A DNA stretch of 64,000 nucleotides from Pyrocephalus nanus (Eukaryota; Chordata; Aves; Passeriformes; Tyrannidae), in the NCBI GenBank assembly GCA_038380795.1, contig CM076280.1:9659501-9723500 (forward strand), given 5' to 3'. The notes below the pieces were generated by a model that was not told where the DNA came from, ran no database searches, and saw nothing but the letters and a program-made list of their open reading frames with translations. The translations under genes and the position numbers were made by a program. Below are positions 28,096-41,200 of this stretch, piece by piece. Within the stretch, counting starts at the first letter, position 1. Each line of letters starts with the position of its first letter.

Positions 28096-30470
28096 CCCCC
28101 AGGACACTGCCTGGCAAAGTTCCCTTGGAAGCAGAGGAGTTATGCCAGTTCAGAGTGAGGGAAGATCAGATCTGTTGGCACTGTTAAGGTTGGTGTGATG
28201 AGCTCCTGACAACAGCAGCAAGGGATTTTGGCTCCTGCCTGCAAGGCTGTCTGAATTTGAAATCCTCCCTTGACCAATGTTTTACATTTTTCCCCCACAG
28301 CTTTCTCCCTCACACACTAGAAGTGTACTCCCATGACATCTAATATTAATGCTTGTCTCCAGGCCAAGAAAGAAATGTTTCTGCCCAGCCTCCCTCTTAG
28401 ATTTAACAATGTCAAAACCTCCTTGTCTCCCACTGGATTTACCCCCAGCGTGAGCTGTGAAGGACACCGAGTGCTGGCAGGGAGCAGGTCTCAGGCTGAG
28501 CACTGGGCTGGCTGGGAAGGGGAGATTTTCACCCACCCCCTTGTTTCCTAGAGCCTGTCCCACAGACCTGCCAAGCCCAGTGCACCTGCCTGGGCATCCA
28601 ACATCCCTCTGGGAGCATCTGTGGTGGATCGAGGGATGGAGCTGGGTGTTGGAAGTGGTCCCCTGTGTGATAGGAGAGCTTGGAGGGTGTGAGGTATAAG
28701 GGATGGGGGGACTTAACTTTGCTCTGGCTCTGTAGGCACGAAAAAGGAATGATAACAGAGGAGAATTAATAGGAGATCAGCACTAAAGTCCCACATCAGA
28801 GAGGAGCACTTCCATCCCATCACAGAAAACGGGACGTGCCCAGGCACACGAGCGCTGCCCCAAAGTGGGGCCAGAGGTGCTGAAACGGCAGATGGATGGG
28901 GGGACAGGCAGGACAGTCACACACATACAGATGCAAAACTTTTCAGCTGCTACAAGCCCTGGCTGACCCCGTACCTGCTGTGGACAATGGGCTCTCGCTG
29001 GCCTCCACGGGGGTCTGGCACAGAACTGGAAGCACTTGCTAAAGCAATAGGAATTTTTGGTGCTTCTCAAAAAAAAAGAGGGGGAATGGCTTTTCCTGTT
29101 CTAGGACAAATTCTTCTGCTCAGGTTTTTCATAGGGCTGTTTGTAAACTTTACACTTGAGTTGAGGCTTTGGAGCAGCCCCTGCTCTGCTGAGCCCTGTG
29201 AGGAAAATGACCTCCCACTATTCTATTATGTCCTATATTGTTCTCAGCTGCGTCAGCTGCAGACCAGTTATCTCAGTGGAAATCTAGATGAGTCCACTGA
29301 TGGCAGTAGGATAAAAACAGGTCAAACCAAGAAAAGTACTTGGCCTGTAGCTCTCAGTATGTTATCACCAGTTGCCCAGGGTTCTGTGTATTATAACCAA
29401 GACAAGCCCCACAAAGTGATATTTTTTTTGCCTGAGTAAGGACTTAACAAGCATTAAGTGTCTCAGGACCAGTGTGTTATAACTTAAGGTGACCGTGGGG
29501 ACAACCAGCAGCCAAGCTGCAGCTGTACAAAAACAAATGCAGGAACAGGGCAACATCCCATAGCCAGGTTTATTTTCCTTTGCATGCACACTTGAGCTCT
29601 TTATTTACATTTAGAAGAGGCAGCAGTGGTTGCAATGTAAAAACTGGGAAATGATTCATCCCACCAAGCAATAAACTAAATTTTGCAGCTTTCTGTGAAA
29701 TCACCCCGGCAAAACATGGCATTAGTCAGCAGGGAATCATCCCCCACCCCACTTCCCCAGTGAATCACTCCAGAGGAGCACATGGGAAGTGCAGTGGGAT
29801 AGCTGGGAGATGCAGGACAGCTCAGCCCCTGAACCGTGACCACCACAGGGAGCAGCTCAGCAAAGAGCGTTTCACACAAGAAATTTTTGCTCTGATTATC
29901 CCCCCTGCCCTCACCTCCCAGGCTGTGAGCGGGACAGGGATCCAAGAGCTCGCTTCGGGAGAGAGGACAGAGAGAAAAAGAAAACATTTCCGATCACCCC
30001 CTTCTCTTTGCAGAGAAGCTTTTCTTTCCCTGTCTGGTCTGAGACCTCTCCCCTGGTGTTTTGCCATGCCCCCCTGCTGCTGGTGGGGCTGTGAGACAGG
30101 TTGTTTTACCCTAATTTGTTGCAGTTTGTAAATCTGCCTCCCCCGGGCCAGCCCCATCTGCAGCAGCAGAGCCTGGGAAATGGCTCGAATGAGCCTCCAG
30201 ACCAGATTCAATTTCTCTTTCTTACCTCCAGGGAAACTTGTGAGAGACGGTAGTCGAACAGCAGAGAGGGGGGAGTAACTCCATCGGCAGATCACAGGGA
30301 AGAACACTGAGAATCTGCCGGGACAGACTGTGTTTTCCACTCCTGCCCAGAGGTGGATTTTTGAGGATGCTGAGGATCCAGCCACCACATTTGGACTTCT
30401 GCCTCGCACAGCTTCCCAATCCAGTCTTAAATTAATTTTATCACTGGCAAAGCCTTGTTGTTTCTTCTTA

Positions 30471-30488
30471 TTTTTTTTTTTTTTTTTT
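30471..30488. repeat. Poly-T tract (T18)
   Basis: Eighteen T with no recognisable retroposon body attached. Confidence 0.9.
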
Positions 30489-31147
30489 ATTCTCTGCTCA
30501 GTGAATTGATTCCACAAATATTAGACCCTTGGAAAAAGCATGCTGGGTTATTTCTACCCAGAGCATTCACTGGTGTGGTTTTGCTCCGTATTCCCACACA
30601 GCCACCCAGTGCCTGGGTATCTTAGCTGCTCCTTTATCCCAAAATACAGGTAGCTGAAAACAGACAGCATGAAAATCAGCTGGATCCATGGCTGTAAATT
30701 TGGGAGGCTTCGCTGAGCTCCTGGCACGCAAACCCGGCACGCTCCAGGCTCGGCTGTTAGGCAGGATAAAGCCTTGGTGGGAGAGCCAGGAGAGTCCCTG
30801 CCCATATCCCTGTCCTGCCCCTCATCCTGCCTGGATCTGGGGCTGAATTGGGCAGCACCGAGAGGAGACTGGCAGGCAGGGAGCACAGGGGGAAGGACGG
30901 ACAGCATGGTTGGTGTATCAGTGGTCAAAGAGCAGGCAAAGGAGAAAGGAAAAGAGTAACGGAAAGTAAAAAGATTTGCTAAGAATTTCCAGCCATCTCA
31001 CAGGAATTAGTGCAGGAGGTAAAATTTACCCAGAGAGTTCTCTGCTCCTGGAAAACATGCTGAGTGCCAGTGGTGTGAATCAACAAGAACAGTGCTGGAG
31101 GCTGAGCAGACCCAGCCTCAGCAGGAGCTCAGATGGAGGATGCTCTA

Positions 31148-31250
31148 CACACCTTTTTGCTTTAAAGGACGCTTTACACACCCCTGTGCTTTGAAGGATG
31201 CTTTAAACACCTATGTGCTCCAAAGGATTTTTTTATACCCCTGTTTGCTC
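31148..31250. repeat. Tandem repeat of about 30 bases, four diverged copies
   Basis: Copies read acacacctttttgctttaaa (31148), acacacccctgtgctttgaa (31177), aacacctatgtgctccaaa (31206) and atacccctgtttgctcca (31235). Period is about 29 bases with decay toward the 3' side. No function is evident. Confidence 0.8.
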
Positions 31251-31360
31251 CACGCTGCTCCATTCCCAGGGCTCCTACTGTCACCTCTGCCTGAGCAGGG
31301 GCAAAGCCACCCAGAGCCCGGAGGGTCTCACCTGGCAAGGACACACTCCCGCTGCCCCAC

Positions 31361-31400
31361 ATCCCATCCCATCCCATCCCATCCCATCCCATCCCATCCC
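31361..31400. repeat. (ATCCC)8 microsatellite
   Basis: Eight exact pentamer units. The long proline/serine/histidine frames across it come from the repeat. Confidence 0.97.
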
Positions 31401-31439
31401 CCCCATTCCCACTGTGGCTCTACGGTACCTGTGGCACCC

Positions 31440-31760
31440 CACTGTCCCCCGCCGTGCTGGGAACGGCCCCAGTGCCGTGCTCCCGGATGGCTCCCGGGGG
31501 CCATCCCTGCCCGGCCACCCGGGGTCCGGCGGGCCCGGGCACCCGCCCGGCATGGCCAGTCACCGGCCGCGCACAGGCAGGAGGTGGCTTCTGAGGTGGA
31601 AGGGCGGCTTTTTATGCTTTTCTTCCTGTATAAATCAGGCCGGGGATGGACAATCCCAGACAGGACTTCCTGTGTGTGTTGTGAGCTGATAACGGGCGCC
31701 GCGAGGAGAACAAACACGGCCGCCCCGCAGCCCGAGGGGGAGAGGGGCCGTGGGGCGGCA
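31440..31760. promoter_or_regulatory. GC-rich block with ETS, GATA and FOX motifs
   Basis: A CpG-rich stretch (31440-31570) is followed by CTTCCTG (31622-31628), ACTTCCTG (31665-31672), TGATAA (31687-31692) and AACAAACA (31709-31716). ETS plus FOX or GATA words in under 100 bases is the composition of known endothelial enhancers. No exon is visible. Function is inferred. Confidence 0.35.
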
Positions 31761-34700
31761 CCCCCACACCGTGACCACCGGGGATGGACACGGGGGGATG
31801 AAATGGAGAGGAGGGAGACACGAGTCCCTGAGGACACAGGGCGGCCACATGGGCTCCCTCCTTCACCTCACACCAGGCCTAAGATCGGTCCCTGCCCCCC
31901 GCCCTCCCACCTCGCTGGGGCACATTTGGGCAGCACCCACCACAGACAACACTCATTCCCCCTCAGACGGGGTGGATCAGAGGCATGTGGGGACCCCCAT
32001 CCTCCCTCACAGCCCTTGCCAAGCGTGGCGGGGTTGGCGGCCATCTTCTCATGAGGGGCCATGTTGATGTTACGCACCAGCGGAGCACGTTCTGGGGTAT
32101 TTGTGACCCCCTGGAATTTGGATCACAGCACTGGGGTCTGTCAGTTTGCCGGATGGCTTGTCACCCCTGCCACGCTGTGCCTGCGTTGGGAAGGAGTGAG
32201 GTACACGCAGTTTGGGTGACAAAACCTACAGGACATCAGCCAGCAAAGATGGCGCCTTCAGGGCCAGGCAGCGGAGAAACATGAAAACAACTGCCCCGGT
32301 GCCCTAATTTTCAAGCCCATTCTGGTGCAAAACTGATTATGATTTCAAATTTAATACACGTGTATGTGTGACCTTGGTTCTGGGTGACCAAAAGAGGAAC
32401 AATACGGTTTTTTGATTGTATTTTGAACCTCTGATGCGGACCATGCTGAGAAAGGAGACATTTTGGAAGCACGAGGGCTGTGGCGGTGGCAATTATATCT
32501 CGACCCTCAGGACCCCCACGGCAGCCCGTGGATTCTGCCCCTGTCCTGGACGAGCACGTGGTGTGAGTTTAGGGACACGTGGCATCTGGGGCTCCCCTGG
32601 AGCAGAGCTGCATCCCCGGCTCGTGCCGCACGTGCCGGGGTCCTCCCCATTGTGTGCAGGCTCACGGTGAGCACAGGATTACTCCCACCCTGATTCAGCA
32701 AAACACTACTCTGGGCAAGTCCCCTGGGAGTTGCAAAATATTCCTGTGTTTATTTACATAAATGCATGGCTAAAGAAAGCCCCCTCTTGTTTTCCTTGGC
32801 AGACGGGGTTTTAAAGGCTGCTTTCTGCTGCCCATCATCCTCTCCAGCAATAGGTGACTGTATACATCGTGTGCTGCTGGCAGCAAGCATTCCCAGCTGG
32901 TGGATTTTGTGGGAGCACACCTGTCCAGGGGAGTCTCCTCGAGGCAAAAGAGTGTGTGCTTGGTTGTGCATGAAATGTTGTTGTGCACACATTAACCTGT
33001 AGGGAGGGTCTATCTCCCTGTGGTTTTCTAATTGGTGATGAGTTTTAAGCAGCAGCTCCCTATGAAAAGGTACAGGGTTCACATGGATGGCAGATGTCAC
33101 CTGTGAGATGAGGCAGCGCTGGATGCTCCATTCAGATCAGAAATGCTGAGCACTGGGAGCTCAGGTCCAGAGCTGAGAGCTTTCTCCACCATCAGCAGAC
33201 ACACAGGCTCAACCCTGCAATGTGCAGAGCCTTCACAACAGCTCCTGGAATCCTCCCCAAAACAATGCACTCAAATTTTATCATCTGCAATAACCACTGC
33301 TTGGTCCTGTGCCCTCTCTCCTGTGTCCTCTGCCCTGGGATGAGTGCAGGTCACAGGGCATGTCAGGGACATCATCCACCCACACCTCCATGCGCACGCA
33401 GAGCCAGGCACGGAGCGGGACTGCTCTGGCCTCATCAGTGGAGCTGCAGGAGTGAAATGGGATGTGTAGAAAACGTTTCCTGTTTACCCGGCCTTTGGAG
33501 TCCTTAGTACTAGCTGTTGGAGAGGGAATTGGTCAGCAGGGACCATGTGAATGGGTGTTTTTAAATTTGAAATCATGACGCCTCATCTTGCAGAACCGCC
33601 ACTGTCCTCCCGGGGAAGTCGGTGCTGGGGGAAAGCCTGGGTGTCAGCCAAGGCTCAGTTGTGATGTGCGAGAAGGAGGGAGGGAGGGAGGAAGCCAGAG
33701 GGTGTTGGTGCTGCACACTCAGCCATGCTGGCCATGCCCCCAGTCCTGCCTCTGCCTGCACCTCCCATTGTCCCCCAACCTCCTGCTGACATCTCCACTG
33801 GGGCTCCAGCTCCCTGGTAGCTCCCCAGCCCATCCTGAGGTGACCTTTTCGGTAGCCCACAGTGGCAGGTGGCACCGGACCCACCAGAGCAGAGCAGAGC
33901 ACACAGATGGGCAGGCAGCCCCAAGCCAGGACACGTGCTTTTCCAAAGGCTTTTCCAAAGGCTGTGAGCCCCCCTCCACCACTGACCTGCTCCACGGCAT
34001 TCAGGGCCTGTCAGGCGTGAATTGAATAGGGGGGTGGAGGGGGTTTTAGCCCCTCGTTAGCACAGGCCAATTAGTGTGGCATGCTGCTCTCCTGTCAGCT
34101 GATGTGGCTGCTGTTGAATACACCCTGCCCACGCTGATCCCTTTAAGGTTGAGGCTGTGTTGAGGTTGAGGCCCATGGTTTTGCTGCAGGAACTTTTACA
34201 TTACTTTTCTTTTTTTTTCCCCTCTGAGTGTCCTGAGAAACCAAGTCCTGCCTGGTTTGTTTTATCGGCCTTTTTGGGCCGCTCTGTGCTAGGATGTGCT
34301 GCTTGCTGTGATGATGCAGAGTCAGTATCTGAGAGACACCACTCCCAGGGCAAGACCCCCAGCAGCCACATTTCAGTAAGTTTTTTATATTCCCTGTGCC
34401 CCCCACCATCCCCTGGACGAGCTGCACCCCACTGAACTCATCCCCTCACTGCTGTTTCTTGTGAGGCACCCGACCTCAGGTGCTCAGATCTCACAAGATC
34501 CTGGGGACATGTGACACCTCTAAAACTCCTTGGCCACTCTCCACTTTGTCCTTGAGGTGAGGATGATGAGGAAAACAAGAGGGAACAGCGCTGGGCAGAG
34601 TCCAGCCCGGAGATTACGATGTGCCTCCCACACACGGGGCAGGACCGAGGAGTTTTGAGGGTGCCCTGGGAATACCCGACAGTGCAGCCATAATTAATCA

Positions 34701-35075
34701 AGTTCAGAGATTGAATTCTTCATTAGCGCTTCTCAGTGCGCAGGGAGAGCCTTGGGAGTCTGTCAGGCATCCACAGCCTGGCTGGGAAACGCATTTGTCT
34801 TCTCCTGGTGGAAACTTTCTCTGACAAGGAATTTCATCTGCGTTTTGCAGAGAACGTTGTAGATTTCAGAGAAATCAGAATTCAGGAAAAAATTTCCTCT
34901 GAAACTATCAAAGTCTCCCAGCTCCAAAATTGACTTTTGAACTTTAGAGCCCTGACATGTCAATGATTAGTTGAAATTGTGTTTTTCCCACTCAAATTTC
35001 CCTAAAGGTTCAAAAAAAAAAAAACAAACCACATTGTTAAACAAAATTTCATTGGTTATTAGTCTTTAAAATAAA

Positions 35076-35113
<38 letters not shown>

Positions 35114-36400
35114 AGAAGAAAAGAAAAATGGTAAAGAAAAGATGCTTTGGGATAGTTGCCTCTGTCAAGTCCTCCTCTGTTTCCAGCTTGCCCAAGGATC
35201 TTTGTGTCTCTATGTTTTTATCTCACAGTAAATGCTTATTTTATCTCTGACAGTGAGAGTCAGAGACTCCTCATTTTCAACACTTGGGAAGCACCACACA
35301 ACATCCTCCAGGGATGGCTGGATCTGCTTCTGACCCAGAGGCTGCAGATGCTGTTGGAGCGTGGCTGGGTCTCTTCCCAAGGGCAAAGACATTCTTTTTG
35401 TGCAGTTCTCTCATTCCTCATCAAAGTCTCCACTTTTGCAATAAAGGCATTTTTCAAGGTGTTTTGACGTCCATGAAGCCTCCCCTCCCTCCCACTTGTA
35501 CTTCTAGCTGCTCATTAACACCAAAAGCTAATTGCTACCCATTTGTTAATTAGATATTTGACATCATGTTGCACAAGGAGCTGGGGTTGTGATGACAGAA
35601 AGCAGGAGTTTGACTTCTGTGATGCTGACTTTTAAGTAGTGCTTCTTACAGAAGACTGGCAGGTTCTCCCAGGACTTCTCCAACATGGAAAGAAGCCAAA
35701 GCAAAGGCCCCATGTGGGACACAGCCCCCGGCCAGGGAAATATTTCTGTTGCAAGCAGTGATTGAGCACATACTTAAAGCCCTGCACGTGCTCCTGTGCT
35801 TTGTCAGAGGTGTGGGGGAGTCTGTGCCATCAAGGTCAGGGCCATAAATCAACTCCAGCAAAATTAAGGCTGGCATCAAGAGATCAGCCAGACCTGAAGC
35901 ACACTGTACATCTGTGCTTTCCTGAATCAGTCACCCCAAGACACTATTAAAGCACCACCACTTGCACCCCCAGCTGTAAGATGGGAGTAAACACCATGGT
36001 GAGCAGTTTCTGTGAGACCCAGGTGAGCAGCTCCCACTCAGGTGGGCTGAAAAATCCACCAGCCCTTGCTGTGCTTCGTCTGAGCCACCCTGAGGGCTCA
36101 GCATCCCCTCTCGCTCTTGACAAAGAGTTCAGGGAAAGCCTGATAAGGGAAGGGGAGAAAGTGAGGGAGACAGGGAGCAGAGACTAAATATTGTGCAATT
36201 TGGTGTCTTGCACACCAGCAGCAAACCCTGGGCTTGGAGGGAGGGACAAACCCCCCAACTCCCCTGCTCTGCAACAGCACCACTGGGACCCCAGTGTACC
36301 CAGTGTCAGGGCTGTGGCCGTGCCTCGCTGCTGCTGTGATAACATCGAGGACAGAGATGGGAAAAAGCCCAGAGCCTCCCTTTTGCTAAGCCAGCATGGC
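31760..36400. other. Intergenic DNA, no gene seen
   Basis: Open frames show no recognisable protein. A (GGGA)n stretch lies near 33671-33690 and an A-rich region at 35010-35110. Confidence 0.55.
35082..35110. repeat. Poly-A tract (A29) after an AATAAA-like word
   Basis: A run of 29 A, preceded within 20 bases by 'aaaataaaaaaag' and 75 bases earlier by an A13 run. It could be the tail of an old retrocopy, but no source transcript or target-site duplication is recognisable. Confidence 0.85.
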
Positions 36401-36404
36401 AAAG

Positions 36405-36560
36405 GGCTCCTTTATCTGCCCTTTGGTGCGAGATAAGGTTCCAGTGTTGTCCTGCCCGAGCAGCTTGTATCGCTCACAGATACCTCCCCTGGCCGCAGAA
36501 AGGTATCAGGCGCTCAGAAAATATTTGAGCAAGACTGTATCTTTGTGTGCAATGGAAAGA
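36405..36560. promoter_or_regulatory. Candidate enhancer: paired GATA sites
   Basis: TTTATCT (36411-36417) and AGATAA (36431-36436) are two strong GATA motifs in opposite orientation about 14 bases apart. Weaker GATA words (agatac, gtatc) follow up to 36540. GATA2 drives endothelial and haematopoietic EGFL7/NOTCH1-type loci in general; use here is inference. Confidence 0.3.
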
Positions 36561-37067
36561 CACACAGGATGGATTAGATCTGCACTGTGAGGGGGATTCA
36601 ATGCCTCCTGTCCGTGCAAGGACAAAGCACGTTCCCTCAGCCAGAAGGACTGTGGGAGTGTCTTTTGTTGCAGAATTGTCACAGAATACGGACCCAGGTG
36701 CCTGGGCTTCTTACTGACCTGAGTCACCTGCCCATTCTCCCCCAGATTCCATCAGGTATGAGGTGCACTCCCTTCACATCCCTGGTATCTGCCTTGGAAT
36801 CAGCTCCCACCACCACAGGAAGATGGGAAAACATTTTCCACTACCAAAACTTCACTCAGTTAATCTAGCTGCCACTTTCTTGTACCAGGAGCATCTCTAA
36901 AGATGGATACATGTGCAATCTTTCTTTTATTTTTTTTGATTCTATGACAACAGAGTCCAAATCTTAAATGCAGAACTTTGCTTTCAGCAAAGGCCAAAAA
37001 TATGCATTTTGAATTCTCTGCCAAAAGTTATATTAAATGATCGAGGACTCAGACCTGCCGTTTATTT

Positions 37068-37173
37068 CATAGAATCCCAGATTGGTTTGAGTTGGAAGGG
37101 ATGTCAAAGATCTAGTTCTACCCCCTGCCATGGGTAGGGACACCTTCCACTATCCCAGGTTGCTCCAAGCCCT
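37068..37173 (-). mobile_element. CR1 LINE 3'-end fragment
   Basis: Read on the - strand: 'cttggagcaacctgggatag', 'ggaaggtgtccctacccatg', a 'cccttccaactcaaaccaat' type segment, then 'gggattctatga' at the 3' end. That is the CR1 terminal block with its intact tip. It is heavily 5'-truncated, ending in a (CTC)n stretch at 37173-37190. Confidence 0.93.
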
Positions 37174-37739
37174 CCTCCTCCTCCTCCTCCCTGCCTGCAG
37201 CCCACAACCCCTTTCCCAGCAACACTTACTGGTCACTGTAGAGAACAACAATTGACATTTTAAATCTGCCCAGTTGCAGAACAGAACACTTGAAACTGCT
37301 TGAAAGTTTTCCACCTCAAAAACACTTGGTGTGTGGAAAAATGCACTCCAAGGTCCATTTCTGATCCCATTGTGTGGAACTAAGTCCAGACCAGGTCTCC
37401 ATGGAGAAGACCTGGAGAATGGACAGGACATTACAGTAATGGTGTTTCTTCTACAGAAATGATTAAGCCAAATAACATGAACTGAATAGAGCTCGATGTC
37501 CTTTTTGTAGAATTAATAAGATGTGTAATAGGCAACTGTCTCCCCATTAGTGGATCTAATTCCTTGGCTTAAAAGTTCTACCCAGGAAACTTTCATGGCT
37601 TTTCTGCTGACTTCACTGGATTTCAGCAACATAATAGAGAAGTGGAATTCAGCCCAAAAGTCAGACAGTGAATGCAGAAGTCAAGACTTAGGAAAAAGAT
37701 ACAAAAAAAGAACTGTTGATATGTCTCTGCTCTGACACG

Positions 37740-37900
37740 TCCCAGTGTATCAAAATGGCCACTGCCTTTATTTTGTTTAATCACTTATCTCCATGGAGGG
37801 AAGAGGAAATTCCCAAGCACGCATGATCGTTAAAAATATTAGCCAGGGCCTGGTGATTATTTTTGGTAGCTAAAAACTTCCTGACTGAGGGGTTTGGGGT
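37740..37900. promoter_or_regulatory. Candidate enhancer: GATA, NF-kB and ETS motifs
   Basis: CTTATCT (37784-37790, GATA), GGAAATTCCC (37805-37814, a perfect NF-kB site that overlaps an ETS AGGAAAT) and ACTTCCTG near 37877 (ETS) lie within 100 bases. The surrounding DNA is AT-rich and repeat-free. Function is inferred. Confidence 0.35.
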
Positions 37901-38241
37901 TTGCATTGGACTTCAGTAAATGTTTTAGGATAACTTTCATAAATACCCATTATACTCAAACCAGTGGGCAGTTTACAATTCAGCTGGGAAGGGCGGGGAT
38001 ATGTTTCTCTTTCTTTTGTTCTGCCGAGCCGCATGCTAAAGTGCATAGAGCCACACTGAATTAGCATTTAGCTATTTTCTTGTATCCTTAAATAAAGGAC
38101 TAGTTCACACAGTCAGAAATCTCTGTTTCCTTTCGGGCAGGAAAAAGGAAGTGAATGCGAGGGGCAGATTTGGAGTTTGCTTGCAAGAACAATTGAACTC
38201 CCATCCAGAGGGGAAGGGGATCTGCGTCAAGAGGAATTCAC

Positions 38242-38252
38242 TTTTTTTTTTT

Positions 38253-38287
<35 letters not shown>
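38242..38287. repeat. Poly-T tracts (T12-cctc-T30)
   Basis: Two T runs of 12 and 30 bases separated by cctc, 0.4 kb before a GC-richer block at 38405-38470. No retroposon body recognised. Confidence 0.95.
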
Positions 38288-38292
<5 letters not shown>

Positions 38293-38299
38293 CTGGAAG

Positions 38300-41200
38300 G
38301 GAAGAGAAAATGACCTTTAGTTTAAAAGCCTGAAAAGAATAAAGGTCTGAGCCTTTAGAGCTGCCTGCACAAATATAGTCATGAGGGCTTTTTCCTGACA
38401 AAGGGCTCCCGTGGCTGCTCTCGCCGTCCTTCAGCGGCGGGGCCCGACTGCGGACGCGGCTCCGGGTGCTCCCCTCTTACTTACCCAAGGTGAAGGGCGG
38501 CACCAAAACCTGTCAGCAGTTCCTGCCCAGGAGGGACAGTCCCTGGGTATTTTTGAAAAATATTTACCCTTTTTTCTCTCGGTCCCTCCCCAGTGCTGCC
38601 AGGCTGGTGGGTCGGATGGGACTTAGTGGATGGGGATTTAGCGGATCTCTTTGCCTTTTTCCCCAAAAATCCTACTTATAGCTGCCTATACAAGCAGGCA
38701 GGGCATCAGCTTGACCTTTTATGGGGCCAAGACCTCACACTGGCTCCATTTTGGTCCCTTTTCAGCAAACCACAAACCCTCTCCCAGCTTCTCTGGGAAG
38801 AGGATGTGAACTGAGGCCTCAGGGGCTTGACCAAGTGTCAAAACATTATCTGTGTGGTCTCATCTATGTGGTCTCATCCAAACCATTTGAGTTCTCACCA
38901 CTACTCTCCATCTTAGTGAGCCTTGAATATCCACAGAGTATTTGTCTCTATATTTATTTCCTGTCTGTGCAAGCCAGGTTTCCAAGGAAGCTCCAGAGCT
39001 GGAGAATATGCAGTTAAACCCTGCTAAGATGCTTGAGCATCCCATCTCTAGGGGCTTCAGGCACTTTAGGATGTTCAGGCAGTCGGTTTTATGCATCGTC
39101 AAGGTGAGGGCCCTCCCTGTGGTACCCAGCACTTTGCCAGAGAAATCCTGGGAAAAGAGCATTAGGCTATAAGCTGCTGCAGCTCATGGACCTATCATTC
39201 TTCTCTCCTTCTCACACATCAGTCAGACCTGTGCTGGACCCCCGGCAGAACTTCCACGAGGGGTTTCTGCCCCAAAATCGGAGCTCAGGATAACAGTTCA
39301 CACCCTGCATCCTGCAGCAAGAGCATCGCTTTCCCAGGCCTGCTTCCCTCCAGGGCTGCAGGTAATAAACAGGGCCCCGAGGGAGCTCGGGGGATCCAGC
39401 TGCAGTCTGGGTTCCCACATACTCACGCAAGTTCCTCGGAGAAGTTTTTCTCCCATCCAACCAAAATATTTGCTCGGAACGTGGAGCCGCGGCTGGGCAA
39501 TGTCAGCAGCAAATGTCAGCAAGTGTCAGCAGGAGAGAAGCTAATTAGACAAAATGGACCAGATTTCTCCTGGGAGGAGCTCCTCTGTGATCACTGCAGG
39601 AAGGGGGAATGCTGCCCAGTGGTTAAACTGATTATTTTGTGCTCTCTTGTTGCCTCTATCCTGGTTTTATCTAGGCAGCCTCGCTGCCTGCCCAGGGGCT
39701 CACCTGGCTCCGGTGAGCAACGAGGGCAGGGACCCTCCTGACAGCACATCACAGACACCTCACAGCTGAGCTCAGATGAAATCACCTCTCAGGACTAAAC
39801 CTGTGGCTCTCCAAATATATTTTGGCAGGATTCCACCTTTCTTCTCTGAAGCTGTCCGTCCCCAGTGCGTGCAGCTGGAGGGATGCCCCCTCCAGCACGC
39901 AGAGGGACAAGCCCAGAGCAGACAGACACTGAGAGGGACAAACACAATCGGTTCTGAAAGGATCAGGCATCATCTCTGCTGAGGTCAGACGTCTGCAGAG
40001 CCTGGCACTAGGCAAAGGTGCATCTGGAAATGCCGAGGCTGGGATGACTCAGTGCAGGAGGAAATGGTGTCACCTCCAGCCCTGTGCAGCAGCTCTGCTC
40101 CCTCACCCCGCCACTGCTGCCAGATCCAGCGTGCTGGTTTACCCTTTACTACCAAAACTTTTGGACCAAAACTCCCCCAGCTGAAGCCTGATTAAGGTTT
40201 CAGGTCTGTTGACATCAAGGGAGCCAAGCTGGGGAGCCCATCCCCATGTCCAGCCCGGGATGTGAGCAGAGCAGCAGAGTGAGTGGTGTATGGAAAGGGG
40301 GGATTACAATGCACCCCATACATGGGAATTTGCCTGCCCCCATGGTTTTTTTATTCTCATTTCTGTTCCCCCTGGGCTCCCAGCACAGAGTGTGCATGGA
40401 GTGCGCCTCCTACCTCGGTGCATAAAGGTAATTCATTAACCTGCAGGAATGAGGAGGCCTAAACTTTCCCCCAGTGTCTGTGACAGCAGCAGTTTGTGAT
40501 GCCCTGTGTCGGGGACAGGCTCCCAGAGCCGTGCCAGCCGTGCAGGGGATGTGTACACAGCTCCTCAGGAATGCACCCTCCACGCAGGACCCAACTTTAA
40601 CTGAGCAGCAAAAGGTCATTTTCCCTCTGCTCCTGGAGGATCCAGGGCTCGGGGAGGCTGTGCCAGCCCAGCAGGGAGCTTTCAGCTGCTTTATTCATAG
40701 AAATCCAGCCTGCACACCAGCCCTGGAGCTGCTGCCTCCCTGGCACCAGCCCAGAGAGGGTCTGTGCTCCGAGCAAAGGAGCAGGGCAGCGCAGGCACCA
40801 TGGCCAATGTCACAGCAGGAGCGATAACATCGGGATCAGCAGAGAAATGGAGTCATTGGAGCAGGACATCGTCACGTGCCCAGTTCCTCCTGCCGCACAA
40901 ATGAACAGTTCAGGTTGGATCGTCTTATTTTTCCATAAACACACCAGGTTGTTAATCCTGGATTTGCTGAAGAGCACTGCTGGGACAGTGCTTTGAGCTC
41001 AAGTGTCAGCCTTAAACCTGAGATTTGCTGAGATTAGTCCCAGCTACAAAGTGACCAACACTCAGCAGGTTCTATATGAGTACAAAAATGGGTGAATTAG
41101 GATTCCTGTGGCACACACAGTGAGCAAAATTACTGGTCTGTTATTTCTGAATTCTTTTTTGTTTTCTTTTATTTTTTTTTTCTCTGTTTTGATTTTGATT

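Larger units (their letters stand above)
25800..31140. other. EGFL7-NOTCH1 intergenic DNA, first part
   Basis: No protein-coding gene, transposon or RNA gene identified. Two AT-rich, low-repeat blocks stand out as candidate conserved non-coding elements: 26490-26770 and 27895-28095. A T18 run lies at 30471-30488. Confidence 0.55.

Noticed and set aside
31092..32054. 320-codon + strand frame
   Set aside because: Passes through the 30-base tandem repeat and the (ATCCC)8 array, giving His-Pro-Ile-Pro-Ser repeats; no splice or start support.
35000..35110. Processed pseudogene with poly(A) tail
   Set aside because: No recognisable parent gene upstream of the A29 run and no flanking target-site duplication.
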